A stretch of DNA of 64,000 nucleotides. Source: Pseudomonas izuensis. GTDB lineage: Bacteria; Pseudomonadota; Gammaproteobacteria; Pseudomonadales; Pseudomonadaceae. The stretch covers positions 62,001 through 126,000 of the forward strand of contig NZ_WTFT01000007.1 in NCBI RefSeq assembly GCF_009861505.1, in the 5' to 3' direction. The notes beneath the pieces were generated by a model that worked only from the letters and a program-made list of their open reading frames with translations, did not search any database and was not told where the DNA came from. The position numbers and the translations under genes were made by a program. This document shows, one piece after another, positions 50,146 through 59,332 of this stretch. Position 1 is the first letter of the stretch, and every line of letters starts with the position of its first letter.

Positions 50146-50568
50146 ATGGTCGACACCATCCAAGCCGCACTGAGCCAACTCACCACCGAGGGCGATCTGA
50201 TCCACGGCACCGCCGCCTTGGTCGAGAGCATCAAAGCCCACACCCACCTGTCCTATAAAAAAATTGGTGAAGCGGCCGACGTGACCGAACAGGGCGTGCG
50301 CCGCTGGCGCGAAAACAACTCGGGCCAAGCCTCACGGGTCCAAGCCCTGGTGAACTTTGCCCAGACCCTACTCACTGCACCGGCAGGGGCGGCCGTGCGG
50401 CCTGCTGGCAACGCCGCCGATGCCTTGCGTGCGGTCACTCCGCTGGCAGTCCAGACCTGCGTCAAAGAAGGACTGGAAGCACTGTTGGGCATCGGCCTCA
50501 GCGCCTGCACTATCGTAAAGCTTGAGACTAACAACGGTAAAGTCACAATAGAGCTGGCGCTAGAATAA
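50146..50568 (+). CDS. HTH-containing hypothetical protein
   Basis: 140 residues with an HTH at about 38-58 (LSYKKIGEAADVTEQGVRRW) and a C-terminal domain ending in LETNNGKVTIELALE. Possibly a transcriptional regulator of the island accessory operon, perhaps acting on the repeats just upstream. No named family. Confidence 0.75.
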   Translation: MVDTIQAALSQLTTEGDLIHGTAALVESIKAHTHLSYKKIGEAADVTEQGVRRWRENNSGQASRVQALVNFAQTLLTAPAGAAVRPAGNAADALRAVTPLAVQTCVKEGLEALLGIGLSACTIVKLETNNGKVTIELALE

Positions 50569-50634
50569 CCCTCGGCCCCGATTACGTCATACCGTACCGC
50601 AGCGCCTCACGTTATGCCCTTAAAGGAATGCTCC

Positions 50635-51204
50635 ATGGCTCGCACTTTGCTGGATGTCCAACTCGCCCGTCTGCTGTACCCACTGCTCATCGAACTCGCC
50701 ACCGCTCGCCAAACCCTGACCTACAAGCAACTGATTGAGCGCGCCCAGGCGCGCTACCCGGATGATCAACGGGTGGCCAACCTGATTCCAGTGCGCATGG
50801 GGCGCATCCTGTGGGTGATCTACGACTTCGTGGCAGAACGCGAGCTGCCGCGTTTGACCCTGATCATCGTCAGCGCCGGGGACCAGTACCCTGGCAGCGC
50901 CATGTGGCAGCACGATTGTCATGCCGAACAACAACGCTGTTTTGCCTTTGACTGGTCTACGGCCGATCAGGCGTTTGACCTGTACGGCCAGCACAGTGAA
51001 AAAGCGGTCACGCCCCTGCGGCGTGTCCCCCGTGAGCAAGCGAAACAGCTGATGGCCGCCCACTACCACGATCCGGCGAATGTTTACCCGAGCGGCATTC
51101 GCGCTCTGCGCGAAGCCATTATCGAAAACATCATGAACGGCCTGTCGGTGGCGGAGGCGTTTGACATCGAAGCGCAGCTGCTGGCGCCGTCGGCGCACGC
51201 ATAA
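50635..51204 (+). CDS. Hypothetical protein of the island
   Basis: 189 residues from the ATG at 50635, which has AAAGGA upstream. The N-terminal LLDVQLARLLYPLLIELA and LTYKQLIERA suggest a helical DNA- or protein-binding module, and the C-terminus is helical. The same-strand spacing to neighbours suggests an operon from 50146 to 51570. Function not recognisable. Confidence 0.72.
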   Translation: MARTLLDVQLARLLYPLLIELATARQTLTYKQLIERAQARYPDDQRVANLIPVRMGRILWVIYDFVAERELPRLTLIIVSAGDQYPGSAMWQHDCHAEQQRCFAFDWSTADQAFDLYGQHSEKAVTPLRRVPREQAKQLMAAHYHDPANVYPSGIRALREAIIENIMNGLSVAEAFDIEAQLLAPSAHA

Positions 51205-51273
51205 CCACACTGGTTCACCGTTTAACTAGCCGACCCAACGCTTGCTTACCCGCTCTCAATAAGGAACTCTGCG

Positions 51274-51570
51274 ATGAACTGTTTCCAGTGGAATATCGAC
51301 ACCCTCGCTTCGCTGGGTCGTATTTTTTTGCACGAGGTGAAGACGAAACTGCGATGCATTGACGGGGCAACCGTGCAATTCGGGAAAATGGGGCAGGGCA
51401 TACACCCCAATTATCAAGTGTGTTTTCCCAATGGCACCGTGAACACCTATCGCGGCGCCAATCACACCCCCTTTTTGCCGCCTGGTGCTTTTAAGCCGGG
51501 ACACATCTCCCAGCCGTTTTTCGTAGCGGACCTTCAGCGTGCCTTCGACGCCGCCGTCGCTGCCCGCTAG
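51274..51570 (+). CDS. Small hypothetical protein
   Basis: 98 residues, soluble, beta-rich (VQFGKMGQGIHPNYQVCFPNGTVNTY). AAGGAAC lies about 9 nt before the ATG. Last of three same-strand accessory genes. No family recognised. Confidence 0.6.
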   Translation: MNCFQWNIDTLASLGRIFLHEVKTKLRCIDGATVQFGKMGQGIHPNYQVCFPNGTVNTYRGANHTPFLPPGAFKPGHISQPFFVADLQRAFDAAVAAR

Positions 51571-51643
51571 AGGAGCCAAACCGCTGCGCTGCCTCATCAC
51601 GAGACTCCGCAGCGGTCGCTTTGTCCCCCTTCGTGGCAGGGGC

Positions 51644-51862
51644 CTAGGACGACCAACCTGGCACTCGCGCGCCGGCCGGGGTTTCTGCCATCAGCTCATC
51701 CAGTGTCAGCTGTGTGCGTACCGACCTGAGCACCAAGGTGTCTTGCTCGAACACGGCGCAGTGCATGGCTGAACCGGCCACCAGGTTGTTTTGCAACACA
51801 AACGCATTTGGCACGGTAAAAACCAGCGCCCCGTGCCAACGACGAAGAACAACTGTGCTCAT
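51644..51862 (-). CDS. MazE/AbrB-like antitoxin without adjacent toxin
   Basis: 72 residues. VVLRRWHGALVFTVPNAFV is a recognisable swapped-hairpin (SpoVT/AbrB) DNA-binding strand pattern, followed by a short tail with LTLDELMAETP typical of MazE/PemI antitoxins. No MazF/PemK toxin ORF lies next to it, so it may be an orphan regulator or an anti-addiction antitoxin. Confidence 0.7.
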   Translation of the reverse strand: MSTVVLRRWHGALVFTVPNAFVLQNNLVAGSAMHCAVFEQDTLVLRSVRTQLTLDELMAETPAGARVPGWSS

Positions 51863-51975
51863 GATTTAATCCTCAACAGGGGTGAACGCCGTCAGGCGCC
51901 ATTCCATCCGATTCCTTCAGGTCCACTCGCCGCAACGACTCAAGGCGAGGCAGGCGCCACACGGCATCACCGACT

Positions 51976-52419
51976 TCAGCTTAAAACCCCGTGCTCGATT
52001 TGCCCCACCAACGTGAGTAGCGCCTGTCGCTCCACCTGAGTGCCGAGCAGGTCGTTTGCGCTGCGGCCACCGAGGCCATACATCGGCTTGCCCATCCATT
52101 CCTGAGCTTGAGCCACGTCGCCTTCAAATAAGGCGTAGACGCGCGTGAGGACCACAACCAATTGAAAGAGCTGATCACTTTCGCCGGGCGTAAACCGTCC
52201 CGATTGACGTCGACGTCGCAGAGTTGAAGCGGGTATCGATAGTCGCTCGCGTAGCTGCTTCGGCGTCAGCTGGAACTCATGGCCCACACGCTCAAGGATG
52301 CAGAAGGGGAAACCCGCTCGAATCAGGGTCAGCAGTGCATCGCCTTGTGCAGGGATTCCCAAGCGTACCCAGCCTGCTTCCTCGGCACAGCCGTCAACGA
52401 TCCAATAGCGCATGTTCAC
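51976..52419 (-). CDS. Xre/MbcA/ParS-type antitoxin-like protein (DUF2384) without RES toxin
   Basis: 147 residues. A middle HTH (LTPKQLRERLSIPASTLRRRR) precedes the C-terminal MbcA/ParS/Xre toxin-binding region (FEGDVAQAQEWMGKPMYGLGGRSANDLL in part). In RES-Xre systems the RES toxin gene follows directly; here the neighbour is a MazE-like gene instead. An alternative start is the ATG at 52413. Confidence 0.75.
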   Translation of the reverse strand: MNMRYWIVDGCAEEAGWVRLGIPAQGDALLTLIRAGFPFCILERVGHEFQLTPKQLRERLSIPASTLRRRRQSGRFTPGESDQLFQLVVVLTRVYALFEGDVAQAQEWMGKPMYGLGGRSANDLLGTQVERQALLTLVGQIEHGVLS

Positions 52420-52587
52420 CCCCTGCCTGGATAGGCCGCGTCAATGTAGGCAGTAACGCGAGCCGAGCCTCGCGGCCGTTTTGAACAAAGTCAGCAAATG
52501 CTCCAACGATTGTCGCCCGCCATGAGAGTGAAAGCTCACCACCAAAAAGCATTCGTGTTCACAGGTTTCGATCAGGTACCGGCGTGT

Positions 52588-52794
52588 TTACTCAACGACC
52601 TGAGTGATTGGCTCGGACAGGATCAAGGTACCGTCGGGGTAGGTAGGGCTTTTATACACCCGTCCGACCACGCAATAGCTGCTGATGTAGGCATCCAGCA
52701 CGTACCCCGTAATGTAGGCTCTGGGGTAGTTCTCCAGCAGGGCGGTGAGCAGTAAGCTTTTTTTATGCGGCGTCAATTTACGCAACCCGTTCAT
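52588..52794 (-). CDS. Small hypothetical protein, paralogue of the next gene
   Basis: 68 residues, containing ITGYVLDAYISSYCVVGRVY, which lines up with VTGYIINARIVACCCVGQVY of the 118-residue protein encoded just upstream (52928-53284). No known domain recognised. Confidence 0.55.
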   Translation of the reverse strand: MNGLRKLTPHKKSLLLTALLENYPRAYITGYVLDAYISSYCVVGRVYKSPTYPDGTLILSEPITQVVE

Positions 52795-52927
52795 GCTGTC
52801 CCCTGACCTGACGATCTGCCTATCACAGCGCGGAAAACGCTACCCTCAAGGCGGCTTCCCACCGCCGATCAGCCATACACGGCGATACTGACGTGGGAAC
52901 GGCCTTGAACCTTGACGCCCTCGGCCG

Positions 52928-53284
52928 TCAATGACGGTGACGAGCGGTCGGATGAAACCCCTTCTGCAAGATCTCGATGAACACGCCCAATGATCGACGG
53001 CCACCCGCTGCGGCAAAATTGGCAATCACATAACGGCTGCCACTTTCCGTTTCACAAATCCAATGACGCCGGCATTCTTCGAGGCGGAAAATATCGGAGG
53101 TGCGGATGGTATGCCCATCTTGAAACCAGCCATCAGCCCTCGCTCTGACATGACCGTATACCTGCCCCACACAGCAACACGCCACAATCCGCGCATTGAT
53201 GATGTAACCCGTGACCGGCCCCTCGAATTCAGTACGCGTAGCGCGTGCCAACTGGCGTAAGGCATAACGACTGGTGCTGAACAT
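52928..53284 (-). CDS. Hypothetical protein, paralogue of 52588-52794
   Basis: 118 residues with the shared core VTGYIINARIVACCCVGQVY near residues 24-43, rich in Cys and beta strands, then a C-terminal extension absent from its smaller relative. Lies immediately downstream of tniQ on the same strand, so it may belong to the transposition operon's tail. Confidence 0.6.
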   Translation of the reverse strand: MFSTSRYALRQLARATRTEFEGPVTGYIINARIVACCCVGQVYGHVRARADGWFQDGHTIRTSDIFRLEECRRHWICETESGSRYVIANFAAAGGRRSLGVFIEILQKGFHPTARHRH

Positions 53285-53379
53285 TGCTTGCCTCCTGAAC
53301 GACTGGTTTAACCCAGCCCTCAGCGATTACAGGCTGGGGGATGTTGCGCAACCCGTTGCGCATGACGCCCACCATCGCG

Positions 53380-55251
53380 TTACGCCGACCCGGTACAAAC
53401 GCTGGGTTGCGCGCGTTTGCTGGACTGCGCAGCGCTTACCAGATCGTCGATGCGAAGCAACATGCCACGGCGAGTTCCCTGACCCGTTATGGGTGCCAGC
53501 GCAGGTTGAACCCCTACGGGCTTCAATCGATTCAACAGCCAAATCGACCGGGTGTTGGTACGGCGGGCAAGATCGGCGAGCACCGCGAACTCCGACATGA
53601 ACGTCAACAGATCAGCCAGGGGAATCACCCAATGCTGTTTGCCGTTAACGGACTCTTGGCGAGCGGCCAGAAGGCCGGTCTCAATCCATTCCTTGATCGA
53701 CTCATGCTTCCACCCTTGCAGACGTACGAGCTGGGTGATGCTCAGCAGCAGCTCTGGTTGTTCCTCTTCAAAGCAGGCTTTGAGTTCAGCCAGGTCGAAG
53801 CGAAGTCCAGAGATGCCGGGTACTCCCGCGATGACCGCCACGGGGAGGATCTCTTGATGCAGTATTTTTTGCAGGACCAGGCAAATAGCTCGATCCGGGA
53901 TACCCCGTCGGATTGAAATATCTTGGAGCCCAGTCCACGCCGACTGATCAACCTCCCTGTGCTGAATACCCTGATGAAGACGAACCACCAGCGCCTCGAC
54001 ATCCGCCGCCAGAAATTCTGCGGAGACCAGTGGCGGACGTTGAGACTTGGTTTTTCTATCCAAGGCTCCAGATTGCATGAGCCGTTCAAAAACCAGCTTG
54101 CTGACACCCAGCCGACGACGAACTTCCGTGGTGGTCAGAAACCGCAGGCGGTCTTGACGGACCTTTTCAACCACGTCGCGGTGAATCGACACGAATCGAT
54201 TCTTGCCTTTAACGGTCACTTTGCCCTTGATCTCGCCTGTGGTGACGGCCGATCGCACCAGCTCCGAGCCTATGCCGATCAGGCGTCCAGCTTCTTCCGA
54301 AGACAGCCAGCACTTGTCCTGTAGGTGCTGGGGATCGATGGTGCTGATTCTCAGGTTGAGGTGCCCGTCAAAGTTCAGCGACAGGTGCTGGACCAACGCT
54401 TGCCGCAGGCAGTCATACGCGGGATCGGTATAGCGCTGATGCAGCTCGCGGTACCAACCGCCCAAGCGCTTGGCCAGACCGGGGCCTTCAGTACTGGCCA
54501 GTCGAGCGCCCAGGGCCTCGTCGAAGCGCGTCGGCCATGACCACAGGAGGCCAAAGCCGGTTTGCACCGATACGATCAATGCACCGACCGACGCTTTGCC
54601 ACGCGAGGATTTGTTCTCGCGGGAGTCCTCGGACTTGACCGTAAAATGCTTGCCGAGCAGATAGAGGAGGTCGACTACATCAGCGGGCGGTGAGCCCGTG
54701 CGCCATGCCGGTGGTAGCGAATGCCGGGCCGGGTGCTCAACGCCCAGCAGGAAAGCTGACAGCGCCAGCGACTCCTCACTGGCCGCGACGGTTGGGCCAA
54801 GGGCGTAGGTCTGACCGCACCGGCAGTGGCTAAGCAGGCCGTCAGCGTCGATGCCTTGGTTACAGGCCGGGCAGCGCACCACAAGCTGGATGTCGTGATG
54901 GGGGCAGGCGGTCACCAGTGTATGAGCCCATCCGAGGCGATGATAAGGGTTGTCTGCGATGCACTGGGGACACACTTTGACGCCGTCACGGCCCAGGTAT
55001 TTTGGCCGGAGGATTACGTTCTCGCTGTCTGGAGCCAGTTGGCGAGAGGCCAAGTCCACGACGTCGACATGCAGCCTATCCGCCAGTCGTGCAAGTTCAG
55101 CCTCACTGTAGGTCAAGCGGGACTTCATCCCGAAGCTGGCCAAGAGTGCATTAACGCTTGGGGCCAAGTTATGCTCACTGACACGGCGCAGAAAGCCATG
55201 CAGCGACTCATCAGGATGCGGTAGGAGGCGAACGATCAAGCTCATGCTCAT
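53380..55251 (-). CDS. tniQ: TniQ/TnsD-family target-selection protein
   Basis: 623 residues. The N-terminal TniQ domain begins RLLPHPDESLHGFLRRV and has zinc-finger pairs C94/C97 (CPQC), C116/H119 (CPHH), C127/C130 (CPAC) and C143/C145 (CRCG). The long C-terminal half contains several HTH-like segments (LTTTEVRRRLGVSKLVFERLM in part), the TnsD-like layout for sequence-specific recognition of an attachment site. Overlaps tnsC by 4 nt. No Cas genes are present, so targeting is presumably protein-based. Confidence 0.9.
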   Translation of the reverse strand: MSMSLIVRLLPHPDESLHGFLRRVSEHNLAPSVNALLASFGMKSRLTYSEAELARLADRLHVDVVDLASRQLAPDSENVILRPKYLGRDGVKVCPQCIADNPYHRLGWAHTLVTACPHHDIQLVVRCPACNQGIDADGLLSHCRCGQTYALGPTVAASEESLALSAFLLGVEHPARHSLPPAWRTGSPPADVVDLLYLLGKHFTVKSEDSRENKSSRGKASVGALIVSVQTGFGLLWSWPTRFDEALGARLASTEGPGLAKRLGGWYRELHQRYTDPAYDCLRQALVQHLSLNFDGHLNLRISTIDPQHLQDKCWLSSEEAGRLIGIGSELVRSAVTTGEIKGKVTVKGKNRFVSIHRDVVEKVRQDRLRFLTTTEVRRRLGVSKLVFERLMQSGALDRKTKSQRPPLVSAEFLAADVEALVVRLHQGIQHREVDQSAWTGLQDISIRRGIPDRAICLVLQKILHQEILPVAVIAGVPGISGLRFDLAELKACFEEEQPELLLSITQLVRLQGWKHESIKEWIETGLLAARQESVNGKQHWVIPLADLLTFMSEFAVLADLARRTNTRSIWLLNRLKPVGVQPALAPITGQGTRRGMLLRIDDLVSAAQSSKRAQPSVCTGSA

Positions 55252-56192
55252 GCTTTCACTCCTTGTGGTACGGCTTTAGGCATGGACATGTGCGACTCGA
55301 TCAGCATTTTGGCGAATCCCTGTCCGAGGAGGCTGTCGACAGGCGGGTTGCCTTCAAAGGGATTGAATTCGAGAAACCGGGTATTCACCGCTTCGGCATA
55401 GGCGCGCACCAGAGTCTTCTCCGTGATGCTGCGCGCTGTGGCCAAGTGCTCCGCTGCGTGAAACAACTTCACCATCATGCCAATCCGACCGAGGCAGGCG
55501 GCATACACACGTTTGGCATAGTCCAGGTCCCTCGCCTCGGGTACGCTCCAGCCGGCCTCGACAAACGCTTCACTCAGGGACAATAGGGCGCCGCGAAACG
55601 CCTGTCGCTCACCGGCAGCGTTCCAGTTGTAGGGTCTGAATTCGAACACGGCTTCAGCGCGGTCGCGCAGTTGTTCATTGCGGGTCAGAACCTCGTTCGC
55701 CAAGGGCAATCCGGTGAGTACCAAGGTCAGGTTCATTTCTTCGCCCAGCACCTTCAACCAGTCCGCCGCTTCCCGGGCGGCGGTGCGAGAACCACGCTCG
55801 GCAAAATGCTGCATTTCGTCGAAGACCAGGACCCTGGTGCGAGTGATCTTGATCAACTCGCAGGCCATGCGGGTCAGCTCCTCGGAACTGGAGCGGTTGT
55901 AGCGGGGGGAACCCAGTCCCTCCAGCAGCGCGATAGGCAGGGAGCGACGGGTCGGGTTAACCGGCGTCACCACCCGCACGATAGGCATCCGCCGAACGCC
56001 ATCGACCACCTTTGGCATATTGTCGGCCATGACTGTTTTGACCAGCTCGCTCTTACCGACCCGAGTCGGGCCGAAGATCGGCAAAATCAACGATTCGCCG
56101 GCCAGGCCGCGCTTGACCGTCGACTCCAAACGGTCCAGTGCCTGGCTGAAGGTGGCGTGCTCGATCAGCTCGTACTTCACCAACGCGTTCAT
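55248..56192 (-). CDS. tnsC: TnsC/TniB-like AAA+ transposition ATPase
   Basis: 314 residues. Walker A GPTRVGKS at 41-48, Walker B VLVFDEMQHF with D125/E126, and a sensor region LVLTGLPLA. Compact like TniB rather than the about 550-residue Tn7 TnsC. It would assemble on DNA and link TniQ-bound target to the TnsAB transposase. Overlaps tnsB and tniQ by 4 nt each. Confidence 0.93.
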   Translation of the reverse strand: MNALVKYELIEHATFSQALDRLESTVKRGLAGESLILPIFGPTRVGKSELVKTVMADNMPKVVDGVRRMPIVRVVTPVNPTRRSLPIALLEGLGSPRYNRSSSEELTRMACELIKITRTRVLVFDEMQHFAERGSRTAAREAADWLKVLGEEMNLTLVLTGLPLANEVLTRNEQLRDRAEAVFEFRPYNWNAAGERQAFRGALLSLSEAFVEAGWSVPEARDLDYAKRVYAACLGRIGMMVKLFHAAEHLATARSITEKTLVRAYAEAVNTRFLEFNPFEGNPPVDSLLGQGFAKMLIESHMSMPKAVPQGVKA

Positions 56193-58156
56193 TCAGCCTC
56201 TCCCTGCACGGATTTCTTGCGGCGAGGCGCGGCCGAGAGTGCGGCTGTCGAAGACGGCACTTCAGTGGTCGTCTCGACCACCGGCCGAGACGGCTCCTGA
56301 CGCTGCGCTTCAAGCCGCTTGTGTTCGCGCTCCTGATCTCGGGCAGCGCGATTCCGTTGCTTCATGCTGCCGCCGGCCGCCTGAGCACGACCCTCACGAA
56401 GTATCTGCACATGAGCGATGTGATAGTCCTCACCCGACAGCTGGGCATCGGATTTACGAAGCGCACGACGAATCTTCCTCGCCTCTTCAAAGCCGATCAT
56501 TGGCATGCCGGGTTTGGGGTTGGATGCTTCGATCAACACGCTGGGATTGTTGGGGTCCACCACATACACCGAGCGGCAGTCGAGCGGATATGACCTCACC
56601 TTGACCTTGGTTCCTTGACCCTGACGCTGATACAGCGCGGCCAACTCCTGACTGTTGTACTTCATACCTTCGAGGCTGACACCCTCTCGGCCCAACGTCA
56701 GCTCACGATGATGGTAGTGCAGACAGGCATTCCTGAACTCCTCAGGATCCGGCGGTGGAATCACGACATAGGACTTCTTCAAAAGCGCCATCGCCCGTGC
56801 TGGTGAGCAACCCGCTTCGAAGCGGTCTTCCAGTCGTTGCAAAGGCCTTTGCATATACACATCCGCGACCCACCGGATGATCAAGGCTTCTAGCTGCGGG
56901 ACGGTATACAAACGTTCTTTCATCGCGCGCCCAATCGGATCACGCTCAAATTTCGACTGGGACTTGGTGGACCCTGGTAGCGTATTGATCAGGCCGACTT
57001 TCAACGTGCCGAAGAACCGCTCAATGAAGGGCTTGGCTTGGGGCTTTCCAGCCATGGGGTAATCAATGGTGGTATGCAAGTAACGCAGTGCGTTCAGCAC
57101 CAGACCGCCGTGGTGTTCTTGCGCATTGTCGAGCACCATCGTTTCAATCGCTGCGGGCACCAACCACGGGTGGCTGAGCCCATAGCGCTGGCTGAAGGCC
57201 TCGCCTTTAGGCGAAAAACAAAACTCCAGCGCCGACAGTACGAAATGCTGCGAGGGTTTTTCGATACAAACTTTCATCATGATTACCGCACCCGTCGCCG
57301 CATCGATGCCCGCATAGCACGTTGCCCGGCCAATGGGTTCACCATTCTCATCGCAGCAGAAGATATCCAGCGGTGTGGCATCGACTTCCACCCGCTCATA
57401 GGGACGTTCCACCAACAACTTGCGGATGGCCACCCGCATCTCTTGATCGTGGGTGGCTTTCGACACCCGCCCATGCGCAATGAGTGTGTGTTCCAACGCG
57501 CGAATACGACGACAGACACTGCGACGGGAAATCCCACGAAACGGGACATTGCGCTCGGTGGCGCGTGTTCGACATCGATCATTTACCAACATGGTGATTT
57601 GACTGACGCTGAACTTATCGGTGTGGAAATACGACCGCATGATTTCATCGGTGACCATTTCCTCAAAATCCAGATCATCCAGGGTCTGCATCCGACGCTT
57701 GTTACCCCGAGCGCTGAAACGGGGCGCCAATTGATCCGTCGAGCCGATGAAGCCGGATGATTTGCGCCAGCGCTGAATCGTCCGTGTGGAGGGCAGGGCC
57801 AGGTTCAGCTCTGCACAGCGGGTATGCAGACGCTCAACCGTGCTTGTCCAGGAACAACCGTCACGACGCGCCTCGTCAACGTATTCGAGCAGCTCCAGTC
57901 GTTGGTCGAGCGCGCTGCGTTCCGTCTGCGTCAGGTTGCGCACTGGCATGGGCTGGACGGCCGATACAGCGGGGCCGTAGCTACGACGATACTGGCCTTG
58001 GGCGAATCGCTGCTGAAAATCGTCGATGTTCATCACGAACTCTTCGCCCAGCGCCCCTTGGAGGACGATCTGCGAAATCTCGGGCCGAATGGACGTTACC
58101 CGCCGCACCTGGTCGCGCTCCAGCACGATGCTATTCACTGCCAGCAGGCGGCTCAT
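56189..58156 (-). CDS. tnsB: TnsB-like DDE transposase
   Basis: 655 residues. The N-terminal HTH region (about 75-220) is for end binding. The RNase H-fold catalytic core carries D259 (EVDATPLD), D343 (VLDNAQEH) and E379 (KPFIERFFGTL), and a beta-barrel plus basic C-terminal tail (PRRKKSVQGEAE) contacts TnsC. All three catalytic residues are intact, so the enzyme should be active. Overlaps tnsA by 4 nt. Confidence 0.95.
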   Translation of the reverse strand: MSRLLAVNSIVLERDQVRRVTSIRPEISQIVLQGALGEEFVMNIDDFQQRFAQGQYRRSYGPAVSAVQPMPVRNLTQTERSALDQRLELLEYVDEARRDGCSWTSTVERLHTRCAELNLALPSTRTIQRWRKSSGFIGSTDQLAPRFSARGNKRRMQTLDDLDFEEMVTDEIMRSYFHTDKFSVSQITMLVNDRCRTRATERNVPFRGISRRSVCRRIRALEHTLIAHGRVSKATHDQEMRVAIRKLLVERPYERVEVDATPLDIFCCDENGEPIGRATCYAGIDAATGAVIMMKVCIEKPSQHFVLSALEFCFSPKGEAFSQRYGLSHPWLVPAAIETMVLDNAQEHHGGLVLNALRYLHTTIDYPMAGKPQAKPFIERFFGTLKVGLINTLPGSTKSQSKFERDPIGRAMKERLYTVPQLEALIIRWVADVYMQRPLQRLEDRFEAGCSPARAMALLKKSYVVIPPPDPEEFRNACLHYHHRELTLGREGVSLEGMKYNSQELAALYQRQGQGTKVKVRSYPLDCRSVYVVDPNNPSVLIEASNPKPGMPMIGFEEARKIRRALRKSDAQLSGEDYHIAHVQILREGRAQAAGGSMKQRNRAARDQEREHKRLEAQRQEPSRPVVETTTEVPSSTAALSAAPRRKKSVQGEAE

Positions 58157-58881
58157 GGACGCACCTGCAAAAATTGAAAGTGTGACAAATCACCAAAAGC
58201 CGCACGAACTTCGTTGCTCGGTGAAAACAGGGGAATGGACAAATCGGCGGTCAATAGCCCCGCCAGCAGACCCGCAAGGATGCCGACAGGACCCGACGTC
58301 AAGCGCAAGGAAAGTTCCCCAACCGACCAGCAGGTCGCGGAGTCGAGCAAGGCGCTGATCTCTCTTTCCGCTGCTGCACGAGTTAACTCAAGATAACCCG
58401 CTCGCAGCAAGTGAAGGTTGGCTAGCGTCTGCATGACCGTAGGAGACACGGCCGTGTCCAAAACGAGCATGAAGCCGATACCGTAGGATCTTAGGCAGCC
58501 CTCAATCTCCTCATGCTTAGCTTCGAACGCCGCACTAAACCGAGAATGCTTGGCCTCAATGACCAATACGCTGCCATCATCCAGCCGACACAGGAAGTCG
58601 GGGGTGTAAAAGCGCGGTTTGACACCTGGCCGTGGCCGATAGTGCTCACGCGAAGGCAGTACTTTGTTGCTTTGCAATTCGAGCGTGAAGGGTTGCGCGG
58701 CAAGCTCGGTTACACGCGGATCAATATCCAGCATCAGACCAATGTCGCGTTCAAGGGCGCTCTCAACGCGCAATTCGCCGCCTTTGCCCTTCAGGGACTT
58801 GAGCACGAGTGCACGTCGGCCGCGCCGAATTCTACGGGCAACATCTCTGGCGGAAGTGGGACTATCGGTGTCTCGGATCAT
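58153..58881 (-). CDS. tnsA: TnsA-like 5'-end nicking endonuclease
   Basis: 242 residues with a restriction-enzyme-like core: probable E44 (SALERD), D95 (YTPDF) and E109-K111 (VIEAK), matching the E...D...K pattern of Tn7 TnsA. An N-terminal basic segment (RRIRRGRRALVLKSLKGKG) precedes it. TnsA makes the 5' cuts that allow cut-and-paste transposition, so this element need not form cointegrates. First gene of the tns operon. Confidence 0.93.
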   Translation of the reverse strand: MIRDTDSPTSARDVARRIRRGRRALVLKSLKGKGGELRVESALERDIGLMLDIDPRVTELAAQPFTLELQSNKVLPSREHYRPRPGVKPRFYTPDFLCRLDDGSVLVIEAKHSRFSAAFEAKHEEIEGCLRSYGIGFMLVLDTAVSPTVMQTLANLHLLRAGYLELTRAAAEREISALLDSATCWSVGELSLRLTSGPVGILAGLLAGLLTADLSIPLFSPSNEVRAAFGDLSHFQFLQVRP

Positions 58882-59332
58882 GCTGGTGTGCTCCTACGAT
58901 GCACGGGAAAGTGTTAATCGCCGCAGGAGAAAGTCAAATGACTTAATATCTAAGTAACTATAAAATTCGAATACGTTAATACATACAAAAAACAATCAAA
59001 CAAAATTTCTACAGGCATTTCAACTAATTGAAAAAACCCTTAAATATCAATGCAATATAATAAAACAAAAACAACAAAAAACTTTAAGACCAACGGTCTT
59101 GCGCCAGCTGATATAAAACTCCGCACTTCGCAAAGATGCCCTGATTAACTGGGTTAGAGGGTGAGCCATCGAGGTGGGAAAGACACCTACTCCCAACTGG
59201 AAAGCGCTAGCCGATCCTTCCCCAATGGCGAGAAGTGTAACCTTCCCATAAAAAGTAGTCAATACTTTTTGACTAGCAAGACGATTGCGACTAGCCTTGT
59301 ACGTCTATTCTCTCTACACGCATGTGACGTCT
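58882..59332. other. AT-rich divergent intergenic region upstream of tnsA and the methylase-like gene
   Basis: 451 bp, very AT-rich between 58940 and 59100. It has a single match to the left-end repeat (CTTAATAT near 58941, reverse orientation). An inverted repeat AAAAAGTA-GTCAA-TACTTTTT lies about 85 bp before the methylase-like start. I see no clear transposon right end. Promoters for both divergent genes must lie here. Confidence 0.5.

Noticed and set aside
53341..53916. 191-codon plus-strand frame opposite the tniQ C-terminus
   Set aside because: Antisense to tniQ; no start context or recognisable domain.
58930..58950. Right end of the transposon just upstream of tnsA
   Set aside because: Only one loose match to the left-end repeat is present, and no TGT/ACA terminus or repeat array.
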